Positions 44,013-54,400 of a stretch of DNA of 64,000 nt are shown piece after piece. The notes under the pieces are model-generated. The model did not search any database, was not told the origin of the DNA, and saw only the letters and a list, made by a program, of their open reading frames with translations. Origin of the DNA: Verrucomicrobiaceae bacterium (GTDB lineage Bacteria > Verrucomicrobiota > Verrucomicrobiia > Verrucomicrobiales > Verrucomicrobiaceae); assembly GCA_016713035.1 (NCBI GenBank), contig JADJPW010000001.1, forward strand, positions 1,364,001 to 1,428,000, written 5' to 3'. Made by a program: the position numbers and the translations under genes. Numbering within the stretch: position 1 is the first letter of the stretch; every line of letters begins with the position of its first letter.

Positions 44013-44137
44013 GGGGTCAATAAGAGAAGATGAGGGACAGGATAGACAATAGCGCCAGAAAGGTGCAAGTCTGCCTCTATCCTCTATCTTCTTTCATCTC
44101 CTCTCTTCCCCCGTCTCCCCTACCCTTCCCCGTCCGC

Positions 44138-45355
44138 ATGTCCGCTCGCTCTATCCCTACCCTACCTGACATCCACGGCCATTTCGGCAAATATGGTGGC
44201 ATGTTCGTGCCTGAGACACTCATGGCCGCGCTGACGGAGCTGACGGAGCACTATGAAAGGGCGAAGGCCGATCCCGCTTTTCACAAAGAACTCGATGGGC
44301 TGCTGCATGAGTATGTGGGCAGGCCCACGCCGCTCTACTTTGCAGAGCGATGGACTGAGAAGCTCGGTGGGGCGAAAATCTACCTGAAGCGTGAGGACCT
44401 GCTCCACACAGGAGCGCATAAGATCAACAATGCGCTGGGCCAGATCCTGCTGGCACGCCGATTGGGCAAAAAACGCATCATCGCGGAAACAGGTGCCGGG
44501 CAGCATGGCGTGGCCACCGCGACGGTGTGTGCTCGGTTTGGCTTCGAGTGCGTGATTTACATGGGGAAGGTCGATATGGAGCGCCAGGCGCTGAATGTCG
44601 CCCGCATGCGCTTCCTGGGGGCAAAAGTCGTGGCTGTCACGGCGGGTCAGGCCACGCTGAAAGAGGCGGTGAATGAAGCGATGCGTGATTGGGTCACGAA
44701 TGTGCGCTCCACGCACTACATCCTGGGCTCCGCGCTGGGCTCCCATCCTTTCCCGATGATGGTGCGTGATTTTCACCGCGTCATCGGCGTGGAGGCACGC
44801 CGCCAGATCCTGGAGCGTGAGGGCCGCCTGCCAGATCTACTCGTGGCCTGCGTGGGTGGCGGCAGCAACAGCATCGGCCTTTTCCATCCGTTTTTAAATG
44901 ATGAGTCCGTGCGCATGACAGGCGTGGAGGCCGGTGGGGAGGGCATCCTGCCAGAGAAACACGCTGCACGCTTCCAGGGTGGCCGACTCGGTGTGCTCCA
45001 AGGCACCAAGACATGGCTGCTAGCCAATGCAGACGGACAGATCGAGCTCACGCACAGTGTCAGCGCCGGTCTGGATTACGCAGCGATCGGTCCTGAGCAT
45101 GCCTACCTGCACGAGCAGGGCCGTGTGACGTATAACTACGCCACGGACTCCGAGGCGCTGACCGCCTTCCAGGAGCTCAGCTCCGTGGAGGGCATCATCC
45201 CTGCACTAGAGAGCTCCCACGCCATCGCCGAGGTGCGCAAAGTGGCCCCTGCGATGAAAAAGGACCAGATCATCCTCGTCAACCTCAGCGGTCGTGGTGA
45301 CAAAGACGTGGCGCAGGCCGCACGGATGATCTTTGGCGAGGAATTGAAGTTCTAA
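44138..45355 (+). CDS. trpB: Tryptophan synthase beta chain
   Basis: 405 aa from ATG 44138 (MSARSIPTLPDIHG); the frame is open 36 codons further up without protein-like sequence. HTGAHKINNALGQ contains the pyridoxal phosphate lysine, AETGAGQHGVATATVCARFG and GGGSNSIGLFHPF are the TrpB hallmarks. It converts indole and serine to tryptophan, normally in complex with TrpA, which is not in this window. It is followed 6 bp later by menD. Confidence 0.96.
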   Translation: MSARSIPTLPDIHGHFGKYGGMFVPETLMAALTELTEHYERAKADPAFHKELDGLLHEYVGRPTPLYFAERWTEKLGGAKIYLKREDLLHTGAHKINNALGQILLARRLGKKRIIAETGAGQHGVATATVCARFGFECVIYMGKVDMERQALNVARMRFLGAKVVAVTAGQATLKEAVNEAMRDWVTNVRSTHYILGSALGSHPFPMMVRDFHRVIGVEARRQILEREGRLPDLLVACVGGGSNSIGLFHPFLNDESVRMTGVEAGGEGILPEKHAARFQGGRLGVLQGTKTWLLANADGQIELTHSVSAGLDYAAIGPEHAYLHEQGRVTYNYATDSEALTAFQELSSVEGIIPALESSHAIAEVRKVAPAMKKDQIILVNLSGRGDKDVAQAARMIFGEELKF

Positions 45356-45361
45356 CACGCC

Positions 45362-46828
45362 ATGAATCCGCGTGACCTGGTGCAAGACACGCTGCGCAAG
45401 CTCGCGGCACTCGGTGTGCGTGAGGTGTGCGTGGCCGCAGGGGCGCGGAATGCGCCACTGGTGGCTGCACTGGCGGAGAGTCGCAGTGTGCGGCTGTGGC
45501 ACTTCTTTGAAGAGCGCTGTGCGGCCTTTTTTGCGCTGGGGCGTATCGGCGTCACGCGGAGGCCGGTGGCTGTCGTGACGACCAGCGGCACTGCGGCGGC
45601 GGAGCTGCTCCCAGCCTGCATCGAGGCCTATTATCAGGCGCAAAGGCTTGTTTTGGTCACGGCGGATCGCCCCGAGCGATTTCGCGGCAGTGGGGCTCCG
45701 CAAGCCATCGAGCAAGTAGGGCTCTTTGGCAGCTATGCGCGGACTTCAGACGACGCGGATCACGCTGAATGGTCAGACATGCCGCTGCATCTCAATGTCT
45801 GCCTGGATGAGCCACTGACCTGCGAAGCCGCAGGCATCGACTTTGAGTCGTCAAAGGACTACGAGGAGCGAAAGGACGCCGAAGCGACCGTAACCAGCGT
45901 GGATGCATCTCTGGTGCTCGCGGCAGGTCTGACAGCGAGTGACGCAGCGCACATCGCACCCGTTTTGGCAGCGAGTGGTCTGCCCATCGTCGCGGAGGCC
46001 ACGGCGAATCTGCACCTCTTCCCGGAGTTGCACGAGCAACTCGTTTTCGGTGGCGAGAGAGCACTCCAGCAGCTCGATGCGCGGCGGGTGCTGCGCATTG
46101 GCGCGGTGCCGAGTTGGCGCTGGTGGCGTGATTTGGAGAATCGACCCGAAGTGCAGGTCACGAACCTATCGCGGGCTTTTTTCCCAGGATTGGCGCGGCG
46201 GGAGAATGTGACCACCCTGCGTTGGGGCACGGATATACGCTGCACGGCGCTCGGAGCACCTACACGGCCAGAGATACCACTCTTAGTGCCTTCGCCGGGC
46301 TCGGAGCTTGATTGGATGCTGCATCTACAACGGGCGATCCCAGCGAGAAGCCGTGTGTTTCTTGGCAATAGCCTACCCATCCGCGAATGGAACATGCTGC
46401 ATCGCATACCGGCAGCAGCGGATACGCATTTTTTCGCCAATCGTGGAGCCAATGGCATCGACGGGCTCATTTCGACCTTCCTGGGCATCGCGGCGGATCA
46501 TGTGGATGAATCGTGGATGATCGTGGGGGATCTCTCTGCGCTGTATGATCTAGCTGCGCCGTGGATTCTGGCCCAATTGCCCGCAAATCGCCGCATCCGC
46601 ATTGTGATCATTCACAATGGTGGCGGGAAGATTTTCAGCCGCGTCGCCAGCCTGCGCGATCTACCGGATCGAGCCCGCCAAATCATCGAAAACCGGCATG
46701 AGACGAGTTTTGAGCCCTTCGCACAGCTATGGGGCATCCACTACCGCCGCGCCGAAAAAGCGGATGATCTCCACACCCTGCCCGATGCGCCCGTGGTGAT
46801 CGAAATCCGCCCAGAGGCCGAAACGTGA
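45362..46828 (+). CDS. menD: MenD: SEPHCHC synthase of menaquinone synthesis
   Basis: 488 aa, shorter than the usual about 550. The N-terminal thiamine-diphosphate Pyr domain is clear (GAGARNAPLVAAL-type region, FFEERCAAFFALG, TSGTAAAELLPACIEAYYQA, DRPERFRGSGAPQAIEQ). The C-terminal PP domain has RGANGIDGLISTFLG and GDLSALYDLAAPW, with HNGGGKIF. It adds succinic semialdehyde to isochorismate. The middle domain appears reduced, which accounts for the short length. It is probably cotranscribed with trpB. Confidence 0.9.
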   Translation: MNPRDLVQDTLRKLAALGVREVCVAAGARNAPLVAALAESRSVRLWHFFEERCAAFFALGRIGVTRRPVAVVTTSGTAAAELLPACIEAYYQAQRLVLVTADRPERFRGSGAPQAIEQVGLFGSYARTSDDADHAEWSDMPLHLNVCLDEPLTCEAAGIDFESSKDYEERKDAEATVTSVDASLVLAAGLTASDAAHIAPVLAASGLPIVAEATANLHLFPELHEQLVFGGERALQQLDARRVLRIGAVPSWRWWRDLENRPEVQVTNLSRAFFPGLARRENVTTLRWGTDIRCTALGAPTRPEIPLLVPSPGSELDWMLHLQRAIPARSRVFLGNSLPIREWNMLHRIPAAADTHFFANRGANGIDGLISTFLGIAADHVDESWMIVGDLSALYDLAAPWILAQLPANRRIRIVIIHNGGGKIFSRVASLRDLPDRARQIIENRHETSFEPFAQLWGIHYRRAEKADDLHTLPDAPVVIEIRPEAET

Positions 46829-46832
46829 CCCA

Positions 46833-47639
46833 TTAGCGATCTGCGGCGGTTTTTCGCAGGACGAGGAGGACATCGGCGTAGCTGTCGTCGAGCTTGCGGG
46901 GATCACTGAGGTCGTAGGTGAAGTCGTAGCATTCGACGAATTCGAGAGAGGGGACGCGGCGTAGGAGGCGGCGGAGCTGGGCGGCATCGTAGGTGCGGAA
47001 CTCCCAGTGCGTCTCCTGGAGGTGCTGGCGGCCGGAGTCGGTGATCTGGAGGCGGGTGCGGAGTTTTTCGAGCCGCAGTTTGCGGTCGGCGGGCCAGGTG
47101 TGGGTGTTGCAGGTGACTTGGATGCGATCACGGCGGGCGACCCAGCGCTCGTGCTCTTCTTTACCGGCGTCGTAGTTGGTCAAATGCAGCCCCAGGAAGA
47201 ATAGGCCGCCTGTGCGCAGGGCGTCTGCGACGCGTTGGAGGCACTCGGTGGCGTCTTTTTCCGTGTGCAGGTATTTGAAGGTGCTGACCAGGCAGTGCGC
47301 CATGTCGAAGCTGCCCCGGACTCCACGCGGTAGGGTGAAGCTCTGCATCCAGTCTTCCCAGAGTCGTGCTTTCAGGCCTGCGGAGGCGAGGCGTTCCTTG
47401 GCGAAGGCGATCATGTTCGCATTCCCATCGAAGCCGGCGACTTCCCAGCCGCGGCGGGCCATTTCGAGCGCTAGTCGGCCACTGCCGCAGGCGGGCTCGA
47501 TGAGACGGCGGCCCTTTGCTGGTGATGCATGCTTTTGATAGGCACCTTCGAGGAAGTCTGCCTCTGCCACGGTGCCGTCATCAAAGATGATGTCGTAGTA
47601 GAGCGGCGTGTCGTACCAGTCGCGTTGTTCGGTAGGCAT
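46833..47639 (-). CDS. SAM-dependent methyltransferase (class I)
   Basis: 268 aa. EPACGSGRLALEMARRGWEV is motif I of the Rossmann methyltransferase fold, with GFDGNANMIAFAKERL after it and FDMAHCLVSTFKYL as motif IV region. The N-terminal DWYDTPLYYDIIFDD is common in the YjiC/UbiE-like branch. The substrate is unknown. It converges on menD and stands 12 bp upstream of yicC on the same strand. Confidence 0.85.
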   Translation of the reverse strand: MPTEQRDWYDTPLYYDIIFDDGTVAEADFLEGAYQKHASPAKGRRLIEPACGSGRLALEMARRGWEVAGFDGNANMIAFAKERLASAGLKARLWEDWMQSFTLPRGVRGSFDMAHCLVSTFKYLHTEKDATECLQRVADALRTGGLFFLGLHLTNYDAGKEEHERWVARRDRIQVTCNTHTWPADRKLRLEKLRTRLQITDSGRQHLQETHWEFRTYDAAQLRRLLRRVPSLEFVECYDFTYDLSDPRKLDDSYADVLLVLRKTAADR

Positions 47640-47651
47640 GGCGGGAGGGGT

Positions 47652-48530
47652 TTATTCCGCGTTCTGCACCTGCTCGCGGATTTTTTCGAGCTCGGTCTTT
47701 GCGGTGACGACATGGTGGGCGATGTCGGCATTGTTCGCCTTGGAGCCCATGGTGTTGAACTCGCGGAAAAACTCCTGAAGCAGGAAGTCGAGGCTGCGCC
47801 CAGCGGGCTCCTTGGAGTCGAGGTAGGCGCGGAACTGCTTCACATGGCTGGCGGCGCGGGAGAGCTCCTCAGAGATGTCGGTGCGATCTGCGAAAAGGGC
47901 GATTTCTTTGACGAGGCGCTCATCATCGAGCGGGAGCGGCACACCAGCCTCCTCCAGCCGCTGGCGCAGCACACGGCGCTGGTGCTCTGGCACGGTGGCG
48001 GCACGCTCACGGATGGAGGTGAGGATTTCCTCGATGTGCTGGAGTCGGGATTCGATGTCGTGACGCAGATGGGCACCCTCTGCCTCGCGCATGGCCATCA
48101 TTTGCCTCAAGGCGATGCCGAGGGCCTCCTCGATGGCGGGCCAGGCGGTGTCGGCGCTGGTTTCGGTCTGCTGGAGCGATACGACGCCGGGCTGGCGGAT
48201 GAGATCCTGCAGCGTGACCTCTGCTGGCAGCTCCAGTTTGAGCGCGAGAGAATGCAGCGCACGGTGATACTGCCGCGCTAGCGCTTCATCCACCTGCACG
48301 GCATTTTCACCGGTGGAGGCGGTGGATTCACTCCGCACGATGATATTCACACGGCCACGGGATACGGCAGCGGCTACGACACCACGCACGCTGCCCTCCA
48401 GCTCCGCGAGGTCTCGCGGCAGATTCACGGCGAGCTCCAGTTGCTTGCGGTTCACGCTGCCACACTCGACCATCCAGGTCACACCGTCACGGCGTGCCTC
48501 ACCCCTGCCAAATCCAGTCATGCTTCTCAT
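47652..48530 (-). CDS. yicC: YicC-family endoribonuclease
   Basis: 292 aa from ATG 48530, chosen because MRSMTGFGRGEARRDG is the invariant N terminus of the family. The C-terminal region (DISEELSRAASHVKQF, RSLDFLLQEFFREFNTMGSK) is equally typical. YicC proteins are endoribonucleases that take part in RNA turnover; the last 30 residues form the conserved helix with the NTMGSK motif. Confidence 0.95.
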   Translation of the reverse strand: MRSMTGFGRGEARRDGVTWMVECGSVNRKQLELAVNLPRDLAELEGSVRGVVAAAVSRGRVNIIVRSESTASTGENAVQVDEALARQYHRALHSLALKLELPAEVTLQDLIRQPGVVSLQQTETSADTAWPAIEEALGIALRQMMAMREAEGAHLRHDIESRLQHIEEILTSIRERAATVPEHQRRVLRQRLEEAGVPLPLDDERLVKEIALFADRTDISEELSRAASHVKQFRAYLDSKEPAGRSLDFLLQEFFREFNTMGSKANNADIAHHVVTAKTELEKIREQVQNAE

Positions 48531-48722
48531 GGCCGCGCTGATAGAGCGGGAAAAAGCGGCAAGCAAGGCCCGTGCGGTGTCCAGGAGGTGGTTTTCTAGC
48601 CAAAGGGGGCCTTGCCAAGTGGGGTGCGAACACAGCCTTGACGCCCGTTCTGCGTGCCCGCATCATGCACCGTCGCTGAGTCAGTGAGAGGTAGCCTCCT
48701 GAGTAGCGACCCGTCCCCCCCC

Positions 48723-50816
48723 ATGAATCGCATTCTGGTCATCTGTCTCTCCCTCCTGCTCGGGCTCGGCCTAGAGCACTCGCTCACGGCTCAGGTCGTT
48801 CTCAAGGCGCAGCCCGTCTCTGAGGATGAAGACGCCAATGGAGCCCCAAAACCGCCGCCGAAGGCCGCGCTACCGGTGGATCTCGATGCTTCCTGGAAAA
48901 CTCAGCGTGAGGCACGCTCGCTCTCGCTTTCCGTGCCAGCGCCCCGTGGCCAGATCACGGACCGCAATGGCGTGCCCTATGCGCAGAACCGCGTGGCGAA
49001 CTACCTAGCCATCATCCTGCCCTACATGGAGGGCGCACCAGACTCCAAGATCCTGGAATTCGCCCACCAAGTCATCTCCACCTCCAACAAAATCCTCGGT
49101 AAGCAATGGACGCTGACCAATGACCGCATCCTCACGCATTATAAAAACCGCCGCTGGCTGCCACTGGTCTTTTCCACCACCGCAGACGGCATCAGCGAAG
49201 AAATCACTCCTACGATGGAGAAGAAGATCGAGCCCTTTCTGAATGACAACCTCGTGCTCCAGGGCGTGTATCTGCGCCATTACCCACAGAATCAGCGTGC
49301 CTCCCACATCATCGGTTACACAGGCCGCACACGTAGCCTGCCTACGGGCCCCATCTCTGATGGCGACTCCATCTTTGAAGAGATGGAGGGCCGCTCCGAC
49401 ATCGAAAAGGCCTTCGATAGCGATTTAAAAGGCCAGCCGGGCATCGTGAACGTGCTCTTCAGCCAAGACGGTAAGCGCCTCGCAGAAGACGTACGCCGCT
49501 ATCCCGTGCCAGGGCGCAATGTGGTGCTCACGATCGACTCCAGCTTTCAGATGTTCGCCGAGCAGGCACTGGCCAGCCATGCCAAGAACGGCGGTGCCAT
49601 GGTCATCATGGATGTGCAAAACGGCGACATCCTCGCCATGGCATCTTACCCCTACTTTGACCTCAATAACTTCATCCCAGGCATCACCGAGCAGAAATGG
49701 AAAGAACTCCAGGAAGACCCGAAGAAGCCCCTTTTCGGCCGTGCCCTGCGTGGAGAATACCCACCCGCATCCACCTTTAAGGCAGCCACCGCACTGGGCA
49801 TCCTCGATAGCGGGAAAGTGACCACCAAATCCTACTTTGGCTGCCCACCCTCGATGGTGATCGGCAATCGCACCTTCAAAAACCACAGCACCTCAGACTA
49901 CGGCTCCATGACCGTCGTCAATGCGCTCAAATACTCCTGCAACACCTGGTTCTACGCCGCTGCCATCGAGGCAGGCGCAGACAGTGTGACAGGGATGTGC
50001 TCACGCCTCGGGTTCGGTGAGCGGACAGGACTACCCATCCCTGAGGCGGAGGGCTTTTTGCCCACCAACAGCATCATGATCCAGCGTCGCGGCAGTAAAC
50101 TAGCCTCTGGCGACATCGCGAATACTGCCATCGGCCAGGGCCAAGTGCTCTCCAGCCCACTCCAGGTCGCACAGGCCATGGCGGGCATCGCCAATGGCAC
50201 CTACCTACCTCAGGCACGGCTGGTCAAACAGGTGCAGGATTACAACGACAACGTCTTCATGGCCTACGATCCCAAACCCCGCAAAACCATCAACCTCAAT
50301 CCCGTCCACCGCGACGCCGTCATCAAAGGCATGGTCGCAGTCGTCTCTGGCGATGGAGGCACAGGCACCGCAGCAGACATCAAACACGCTCAAATCGCAG
50401 GGAAAACCGGCACCGCACAATGGAAGCTCGATAAGGATCAAAACCTCGCCTGGTTCTCTGGCTTCCTACCCGCAAAGAACCCCAAATTCGCCTTCGCCGT
50501 CGTGTATGAAGGCCGCCCAGGAGAAAACATCAGTGGTGGCAAAATCGCTGCGCCCATCGTTCGCCAGGTCTTCAATAAAATCTTTGAGCAGACACCGAAA
50601 GACGACCCGCTGCTCCTCGCCATGAACAACAAACCAGCTGATGGCGAAAAGGCGGAAGGTGAAGAAAATGAGGATGAAGAAGAAGCGGATTCAGACCGCC
50701 CGAAACGCAAGCCCACCGAACGCGTCCGGCCCGCGCAGCCAGTGCAGGTCCGCCCAGCCGAACAGCCAAAGAAAAGCGGCATCGGCGGCTTCTTCCGCCG
50801 CCTGTTTGGCAAATAA
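48723..50816 (+). CDS. mrdA: Penicillin-binding protein 2-like transpeptidase
   Basis: 697 aa from ATG 48723. An N-terminal membrane or signal helix (ILVICLSLLLGLGLEHSL) is followed by the PBP dimerization domain (RGQITDRNGVPYAQN, then HIIGYTGR) and the transpeptidase domain with the three active-site motifs: STFKAATALG (SxxK), YSCNTWFY (SxN) and GKTGTAQWK (KTG). Role: peptidoglycan cross-linking for cell elongation. The 60-residue C-terminal tail is highly charged (Glu/Asp then Arg/Lys/Pro), ending in FFRRLFGK. The mrdA assignment over ftsI rests on overall PBP2 layout; there are no mre genes beside it. Confidence 0.88.
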   Translation: MNRILVICLSLLLGLGLEHSLTAQVVLKAQPVSEDEDANGAPKPPPKAALPVDLDASWKTQREARSLSLSVPAPRGQITDRNGVPYAQNRVANYLAIILPYMEGAPDSKILEFAHQVISTSNKILGKQWTLTNDRILTHYKNRRWLPLVFSTTADGISEEITPTMEKKIEPFLNDNLVLQGVYLRHYPQNQRASHIIGYTGRTRSLPTGPISDGDSIFEEMEGRSDIEKAFDSDLKGQPGIVNVLFSQDGKRLAEDVRRYPVPGRNVVLTIDSSFQMFAEQALASHAKNGGAMVIMDVQNGDILAMASYPYFDLNNFIPGITEQKWKELQEDPKKPLFGRALRGEYPPASTFKAATALGILDSGKVTTKSYFGCPPSMVIGNRTFKNHSTSDYGSMTVVNALKYSCNTWFYAAAIEAGADSVTGMCSRLGFGERTGLPIPEAEGFLPTNSIMIQRRGSKLASGDIANTAIGQGQVLSSPLQVAQAMAGIANGTYLPQARLVKQVQDYNDNVFMAYDPKPRKTINLNPVHRDAVIKGMVAVVSGDGGTGTAADIKHAQIAGKTGTAQWKLDKDQNLAWFSGFLPAKNPKFAFAVVYEGRPGENISGGKIAAPIVRQVFNKIFEQTPKDDPLLLAMNNKPADGEKAEGEENEDEEEADSDRPKRKPTERVRPAQPVQVRPAEQPKKSGIGGFFRRLFGK

Positions 50817-50823
50817 CACGCTC

Positions 50824-51249
50824 ATGACTCTCCAGCTCTCCGTCCTCTGCGACTTCGCCTCCGACTATCAGGGGAAGCTCTGCGTCCTAGGTGCCTTTGA
50901 CACACTCTGCGCCACCACCTTTCCCGTCGTCCATCCGCAATGCAGCATCGCTGTGAGGCTCACCTTTCAACCAGAAGATGCAGGGAGGCATGAGTTCCTC
51001 ATCCGCTGCGTCGATCCCACTGGGGCCGATTGCATGCCAGCGATGCCTGCGCATGTCGATGTCAGCTTCAGCTCGGGATTCACGCCCTTCGTGTCGCGGA
51101 ACATCGTCTTCACCCTCCAGCGGGTGAAATTTGATCGCCAAGGCCTCTACCGCTGGCTGATCCAGCACAAGGAACAAATGCTGGCAACGATCCCCCTGCG
51201 CGTCACTCAATATGACGGCTCGCGCGGTGCCACAGGGCCAGCGGGCTAG
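50824..51249 (+). CDS. DUF6941-like conserved protein
   Basis: 141 aa, starting 7 bp after the PBP2 stop. LSVLCDFASDYQGKLCVLGA, then FTPFVSRNIVFTLQRVKFDR and GLYRWLIQ give the pattern of a small beta-sandwich family (DUF6941-like) common in Verrucomicrobiota and Planctomycetota. Function is unknown. Confidence 0.75.
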   Translation: MTLQLSVLCDFASDYQGKLCVLGAFDTLCATTFPVVHPQCSIAVRLTFQPEDAGRHEFLIRCVDPTGADCMPAMPAHVDVSFSSGFTPFVSRNIVFTLQRVKFDRQGLYRWLIQHKEQMLATIPLRVTQYDGSRGATGPAG

Positions 51250-51423
51250 CATGGATTTCTTGCTCTCCGTGCGGGGGCTGGCACTTCGGTCTGTCTTCGT
51301 GTCATCATCGCCAAAAAATGATCTCAGCTCTCAATGGCGAGCACTGGGCACTTTTGCTCATGACAATGGAGTGAGAAGTCCAAGCCAGCGCTGACTCCCG
51401 CTCTCACGATGGGTGTGGGGTAT

Positions 51424-51463
51424 ACAAAAAACCGCCTCCGGCTTTTGAAGGCACGGAGGCGGT
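51424..51463 (-). terminator. Intrinsic terminator of the rpoBC operon
   Basis: On the minus strand ACCGCCTCCG, a 13-base loop and CGGAGGCGGT are followed by TTTTTTGTATA. It lies 30 bp after the rpoC stop: a perfect 10-bp GC-rich stem with a T-run. Confidence 0.95.
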
Positions 51464-51493
51464 GTGGAGATGGATTCTCGATGGAGGAGACGC

Positions 51494-54400
51494 TTAGGCC
51501 GCTTCTTCTTGTGGAAGGACGGTTTCTGTCTCGTGGATGTCGAAGTTGCGGTTTTTGAGGAAACCGGTTCCGGCAGGGATGAGATGCCCCATAATGACGT
51601 TCTCTTTGAAGCCACGCAGCAGGTCGTTTTTGGCCAGTGTCGCGGCTTCGGTGAGGACGCGGGTGGTGTCCTGGAAGGAAGCAGCAGAGATGAAGGACTC
51701 GGTCTCGATCGAGGCCTTGGTGATACCGAGAAGCACGGGCTCGGCCTCAGCAGGCTTACCACCTTCGTCGGAGACGCGTGCATTTTCCTTCTCGAATTCG
51801 CCACGGTCGATCTGGTCGCCCCAGAGGAAGCTGGTATCGCCCGGATCGGTGACTTTCACTTTGCGCAGCATCTGGCGGATGATGATCTCGACGTGCTTGT
51901 CGTTGATTTCCACGCCCTGGGCACGGTACACTTCCTGGACTTCGTTGACGAGGTGCTCACGGAGGGCCTGCGGGCCAAGGATTTCCAGGAGGTCATGCGG
52001 GACGACAGGTCCATCGGTGAGCTGGTCACCTTTGCTGACGTGGTCGCCATTGGTGACGAGGATATGCTTGGAGCGAGGGATGAGATGCTCTTCCTGCTGG
52101 CCAGTGGTCGGGTCGGTGATGATGACGCGGCGTTTGCCACGGACAAGGCCACCGATTTCGATCATGCCGTCAATACGAGCGATTTCGCAGGCGTCCTTGG
52201 GCTTGCGAGCTTCAAAGAGCTCGGCCACACGGGGAAGACCACCGGTGATGTCCTTGGTCTTGGAGGCCTTACGAGGCGTCTTGGCGATGGTCGTACCGCC
52301 TTCGACTTTCTCGTTGTTTTTGACGTTGATGTGAGCGCCGGCTGGAATGGTGTAGCTGGCGAGGACTTCGTGCGTTTTCGGGTCGGAGATGACGATCTGC
52401 GGATGCAGGTCTTCTTTGTGCTCGATGACGACGATTTCTTCGTTGCCGGTGGATTCGTTCTTTTCCTTGGTGAAGGTAATTCCGGCGATCATGTCGCGGA
52501 ATTCCACTTTACCGGCTTTTTCGGTGATGATCGGGATGCTGTAGGGGTCCCAGATGACGATCTGCTCGCCTTTTTTGATGTGGGCACCTTCGGGCTTGGC
52601 GATGATGGCACCGATGAGGAGCTTATGGCTCTCTAGTTCGCGGCCGTCTTCGTCGTGAATGGTGAGAGCACCATTTTTGGTGAGGGCGATCGAGTTGCCT
52701 TCGACAGTCTGCACGGTGCGGATGTCGGTGAGGCGCAGGATACCAGCGTTTTTGACGACGATGAAGGGCTGTTTGAAAGCACTCATAGCAGCACCACCCG
52801 TGTGGAAGGTACGCATGGTGAGCTGAGTTCCAGGCTCGCCGATGGACTGGGCAGCGACGATACCGACGGCTTCCCCGATGCGGGCGACCTTTTGAGTACC
52901 GAGGTGGAGACCATAGCACTTGGCACAGCAGCCGCGCTTGCTCTCGCAGGAGAGGACGGAGCGGATTTTCAGCTTCTCGACGCCGATCTTCATGAGGTGA
53001 TTTGCCTCATTTTCCTGGACGAGCTGACCTGCCTTGATCACGACGCTCTTATCCACGGGGTCATGGATGGTTTCGCAGCTTGTGCGGCCATAGATGCGGG
53101 TCTTCAGATCGACGATTTCTTCATCACCCTGATAGATGGAGGACAAGGTAATGCCATTGGCAGTGCCGCAATCCTGCTCAGTGATGATGACGTCTTGGGA
53201 GACATCGACGAGCTTACGAGTCATGTAGCCCGAGTCAGCGGTCTTCAGCGCCGTGTCAGCGAGGCCCTTACGAGCACCGTGCGTGGAGATGAAGTATTCG
53301 AGCACGCTGAGGCCTTCACGGAAGTTCGAGATAATGGGGCGCTCAATGATCTCACCGGAGGGCTTGGCCATGAGGCCGCGCATGCCAGCGAGCTGCTTGA
53401 TCTGGGTGCGGTTACCACGGGCACCGGAGGTGACCATGACGTAGAGCGGGTTGTGCTGCTTCTTACCGTCGTTGTACTCGAGGGTGCGGAAGAGCTCATT
53501 GGTGACCTGCTCACCGACCTGGGTCCAGATGTCGATGATCTTCTGATAACGCTCACCCTGGGTGATGATACCGCGGCGATGTTGCTTATCGACTTCTTCG
53601 ATCTCTTTGTAGGCTTTTTCGACGCCGACTTTTTTGGCGTCTGGGATGACCATGTCGGTGATACCGATGGAGCAGCCAGATTTTGAGGCTTCACGGAAGC
53701 CGAGGGATTTCAGACGGTCGAGTGCGAGCACCGTGCCATGCTGGCCGACGGTCTGGAAGCAGCGCCAGATGATGTCGGAGATCTGTTTCTTGCCGACGTT
53801 GGTGTTGATGAAGCCGAGGCCTTCTGGCCAGATTTCATTGAAGCGTACGCGACCAGCGGTGGTTTCGATGACGGGCTTGGAGGGGTCTCCGTAAGCACGC
53901 TTTGGCTGATTGTAGTCTGGATTGCGATAGAGGATCTTATCGTTGACCAGCATGCCGCCTTCTGTGAGGGCGAATTCGACTTCTGCCGGGTCATTGAACA
54001 TCGGAATGCGGTCTGGATGATCGCTCTTCTTTTTGTCATGGTTCGGCATCTCACGCAGGTAGGTGAGGAAGAAGCAGCCGAGGGGAATGTCCTGGCTGGG
54101 GTTCATGATGGGCTTCCCGGATGCAGGCGAGAACAGGTTGTTCGGAGCGAGCATGAGGAGGCGGGCCTCCATCTGTGCCTCTACGGAAAGAGGGACGTGC
54201 ACAGCCATCTGGTCACCGTCGAAGTCAGCATTGTAAGCCGTACAAACGAGTGGGTGGACACGGATAGCCTCACCTTCGATAAGTTTCGGCTCGAAAGCCT
54301 GGATCGAGAGGCGGTGGAGTGTGGGAGCGCGGTTGAGGAAGACAGGGTGACCGCGGGTCACTTCGTCCAGGATGTCCCAGACTTCCGGCGTACGGCGCTC

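Noticed and set aside
44030..44137. 36-codon upstream extension of trpB
   Set aside because: Sequence is pyrimidine-rich leader; TrpB proteins start close to the TLPDIHGHFGKYGG segment.
51464..52636. A 390-codon plus-strand frame opposite rpoC
   Set aside because: It is antisense to the conserved C-terminal region of rpoC and shows no domain.
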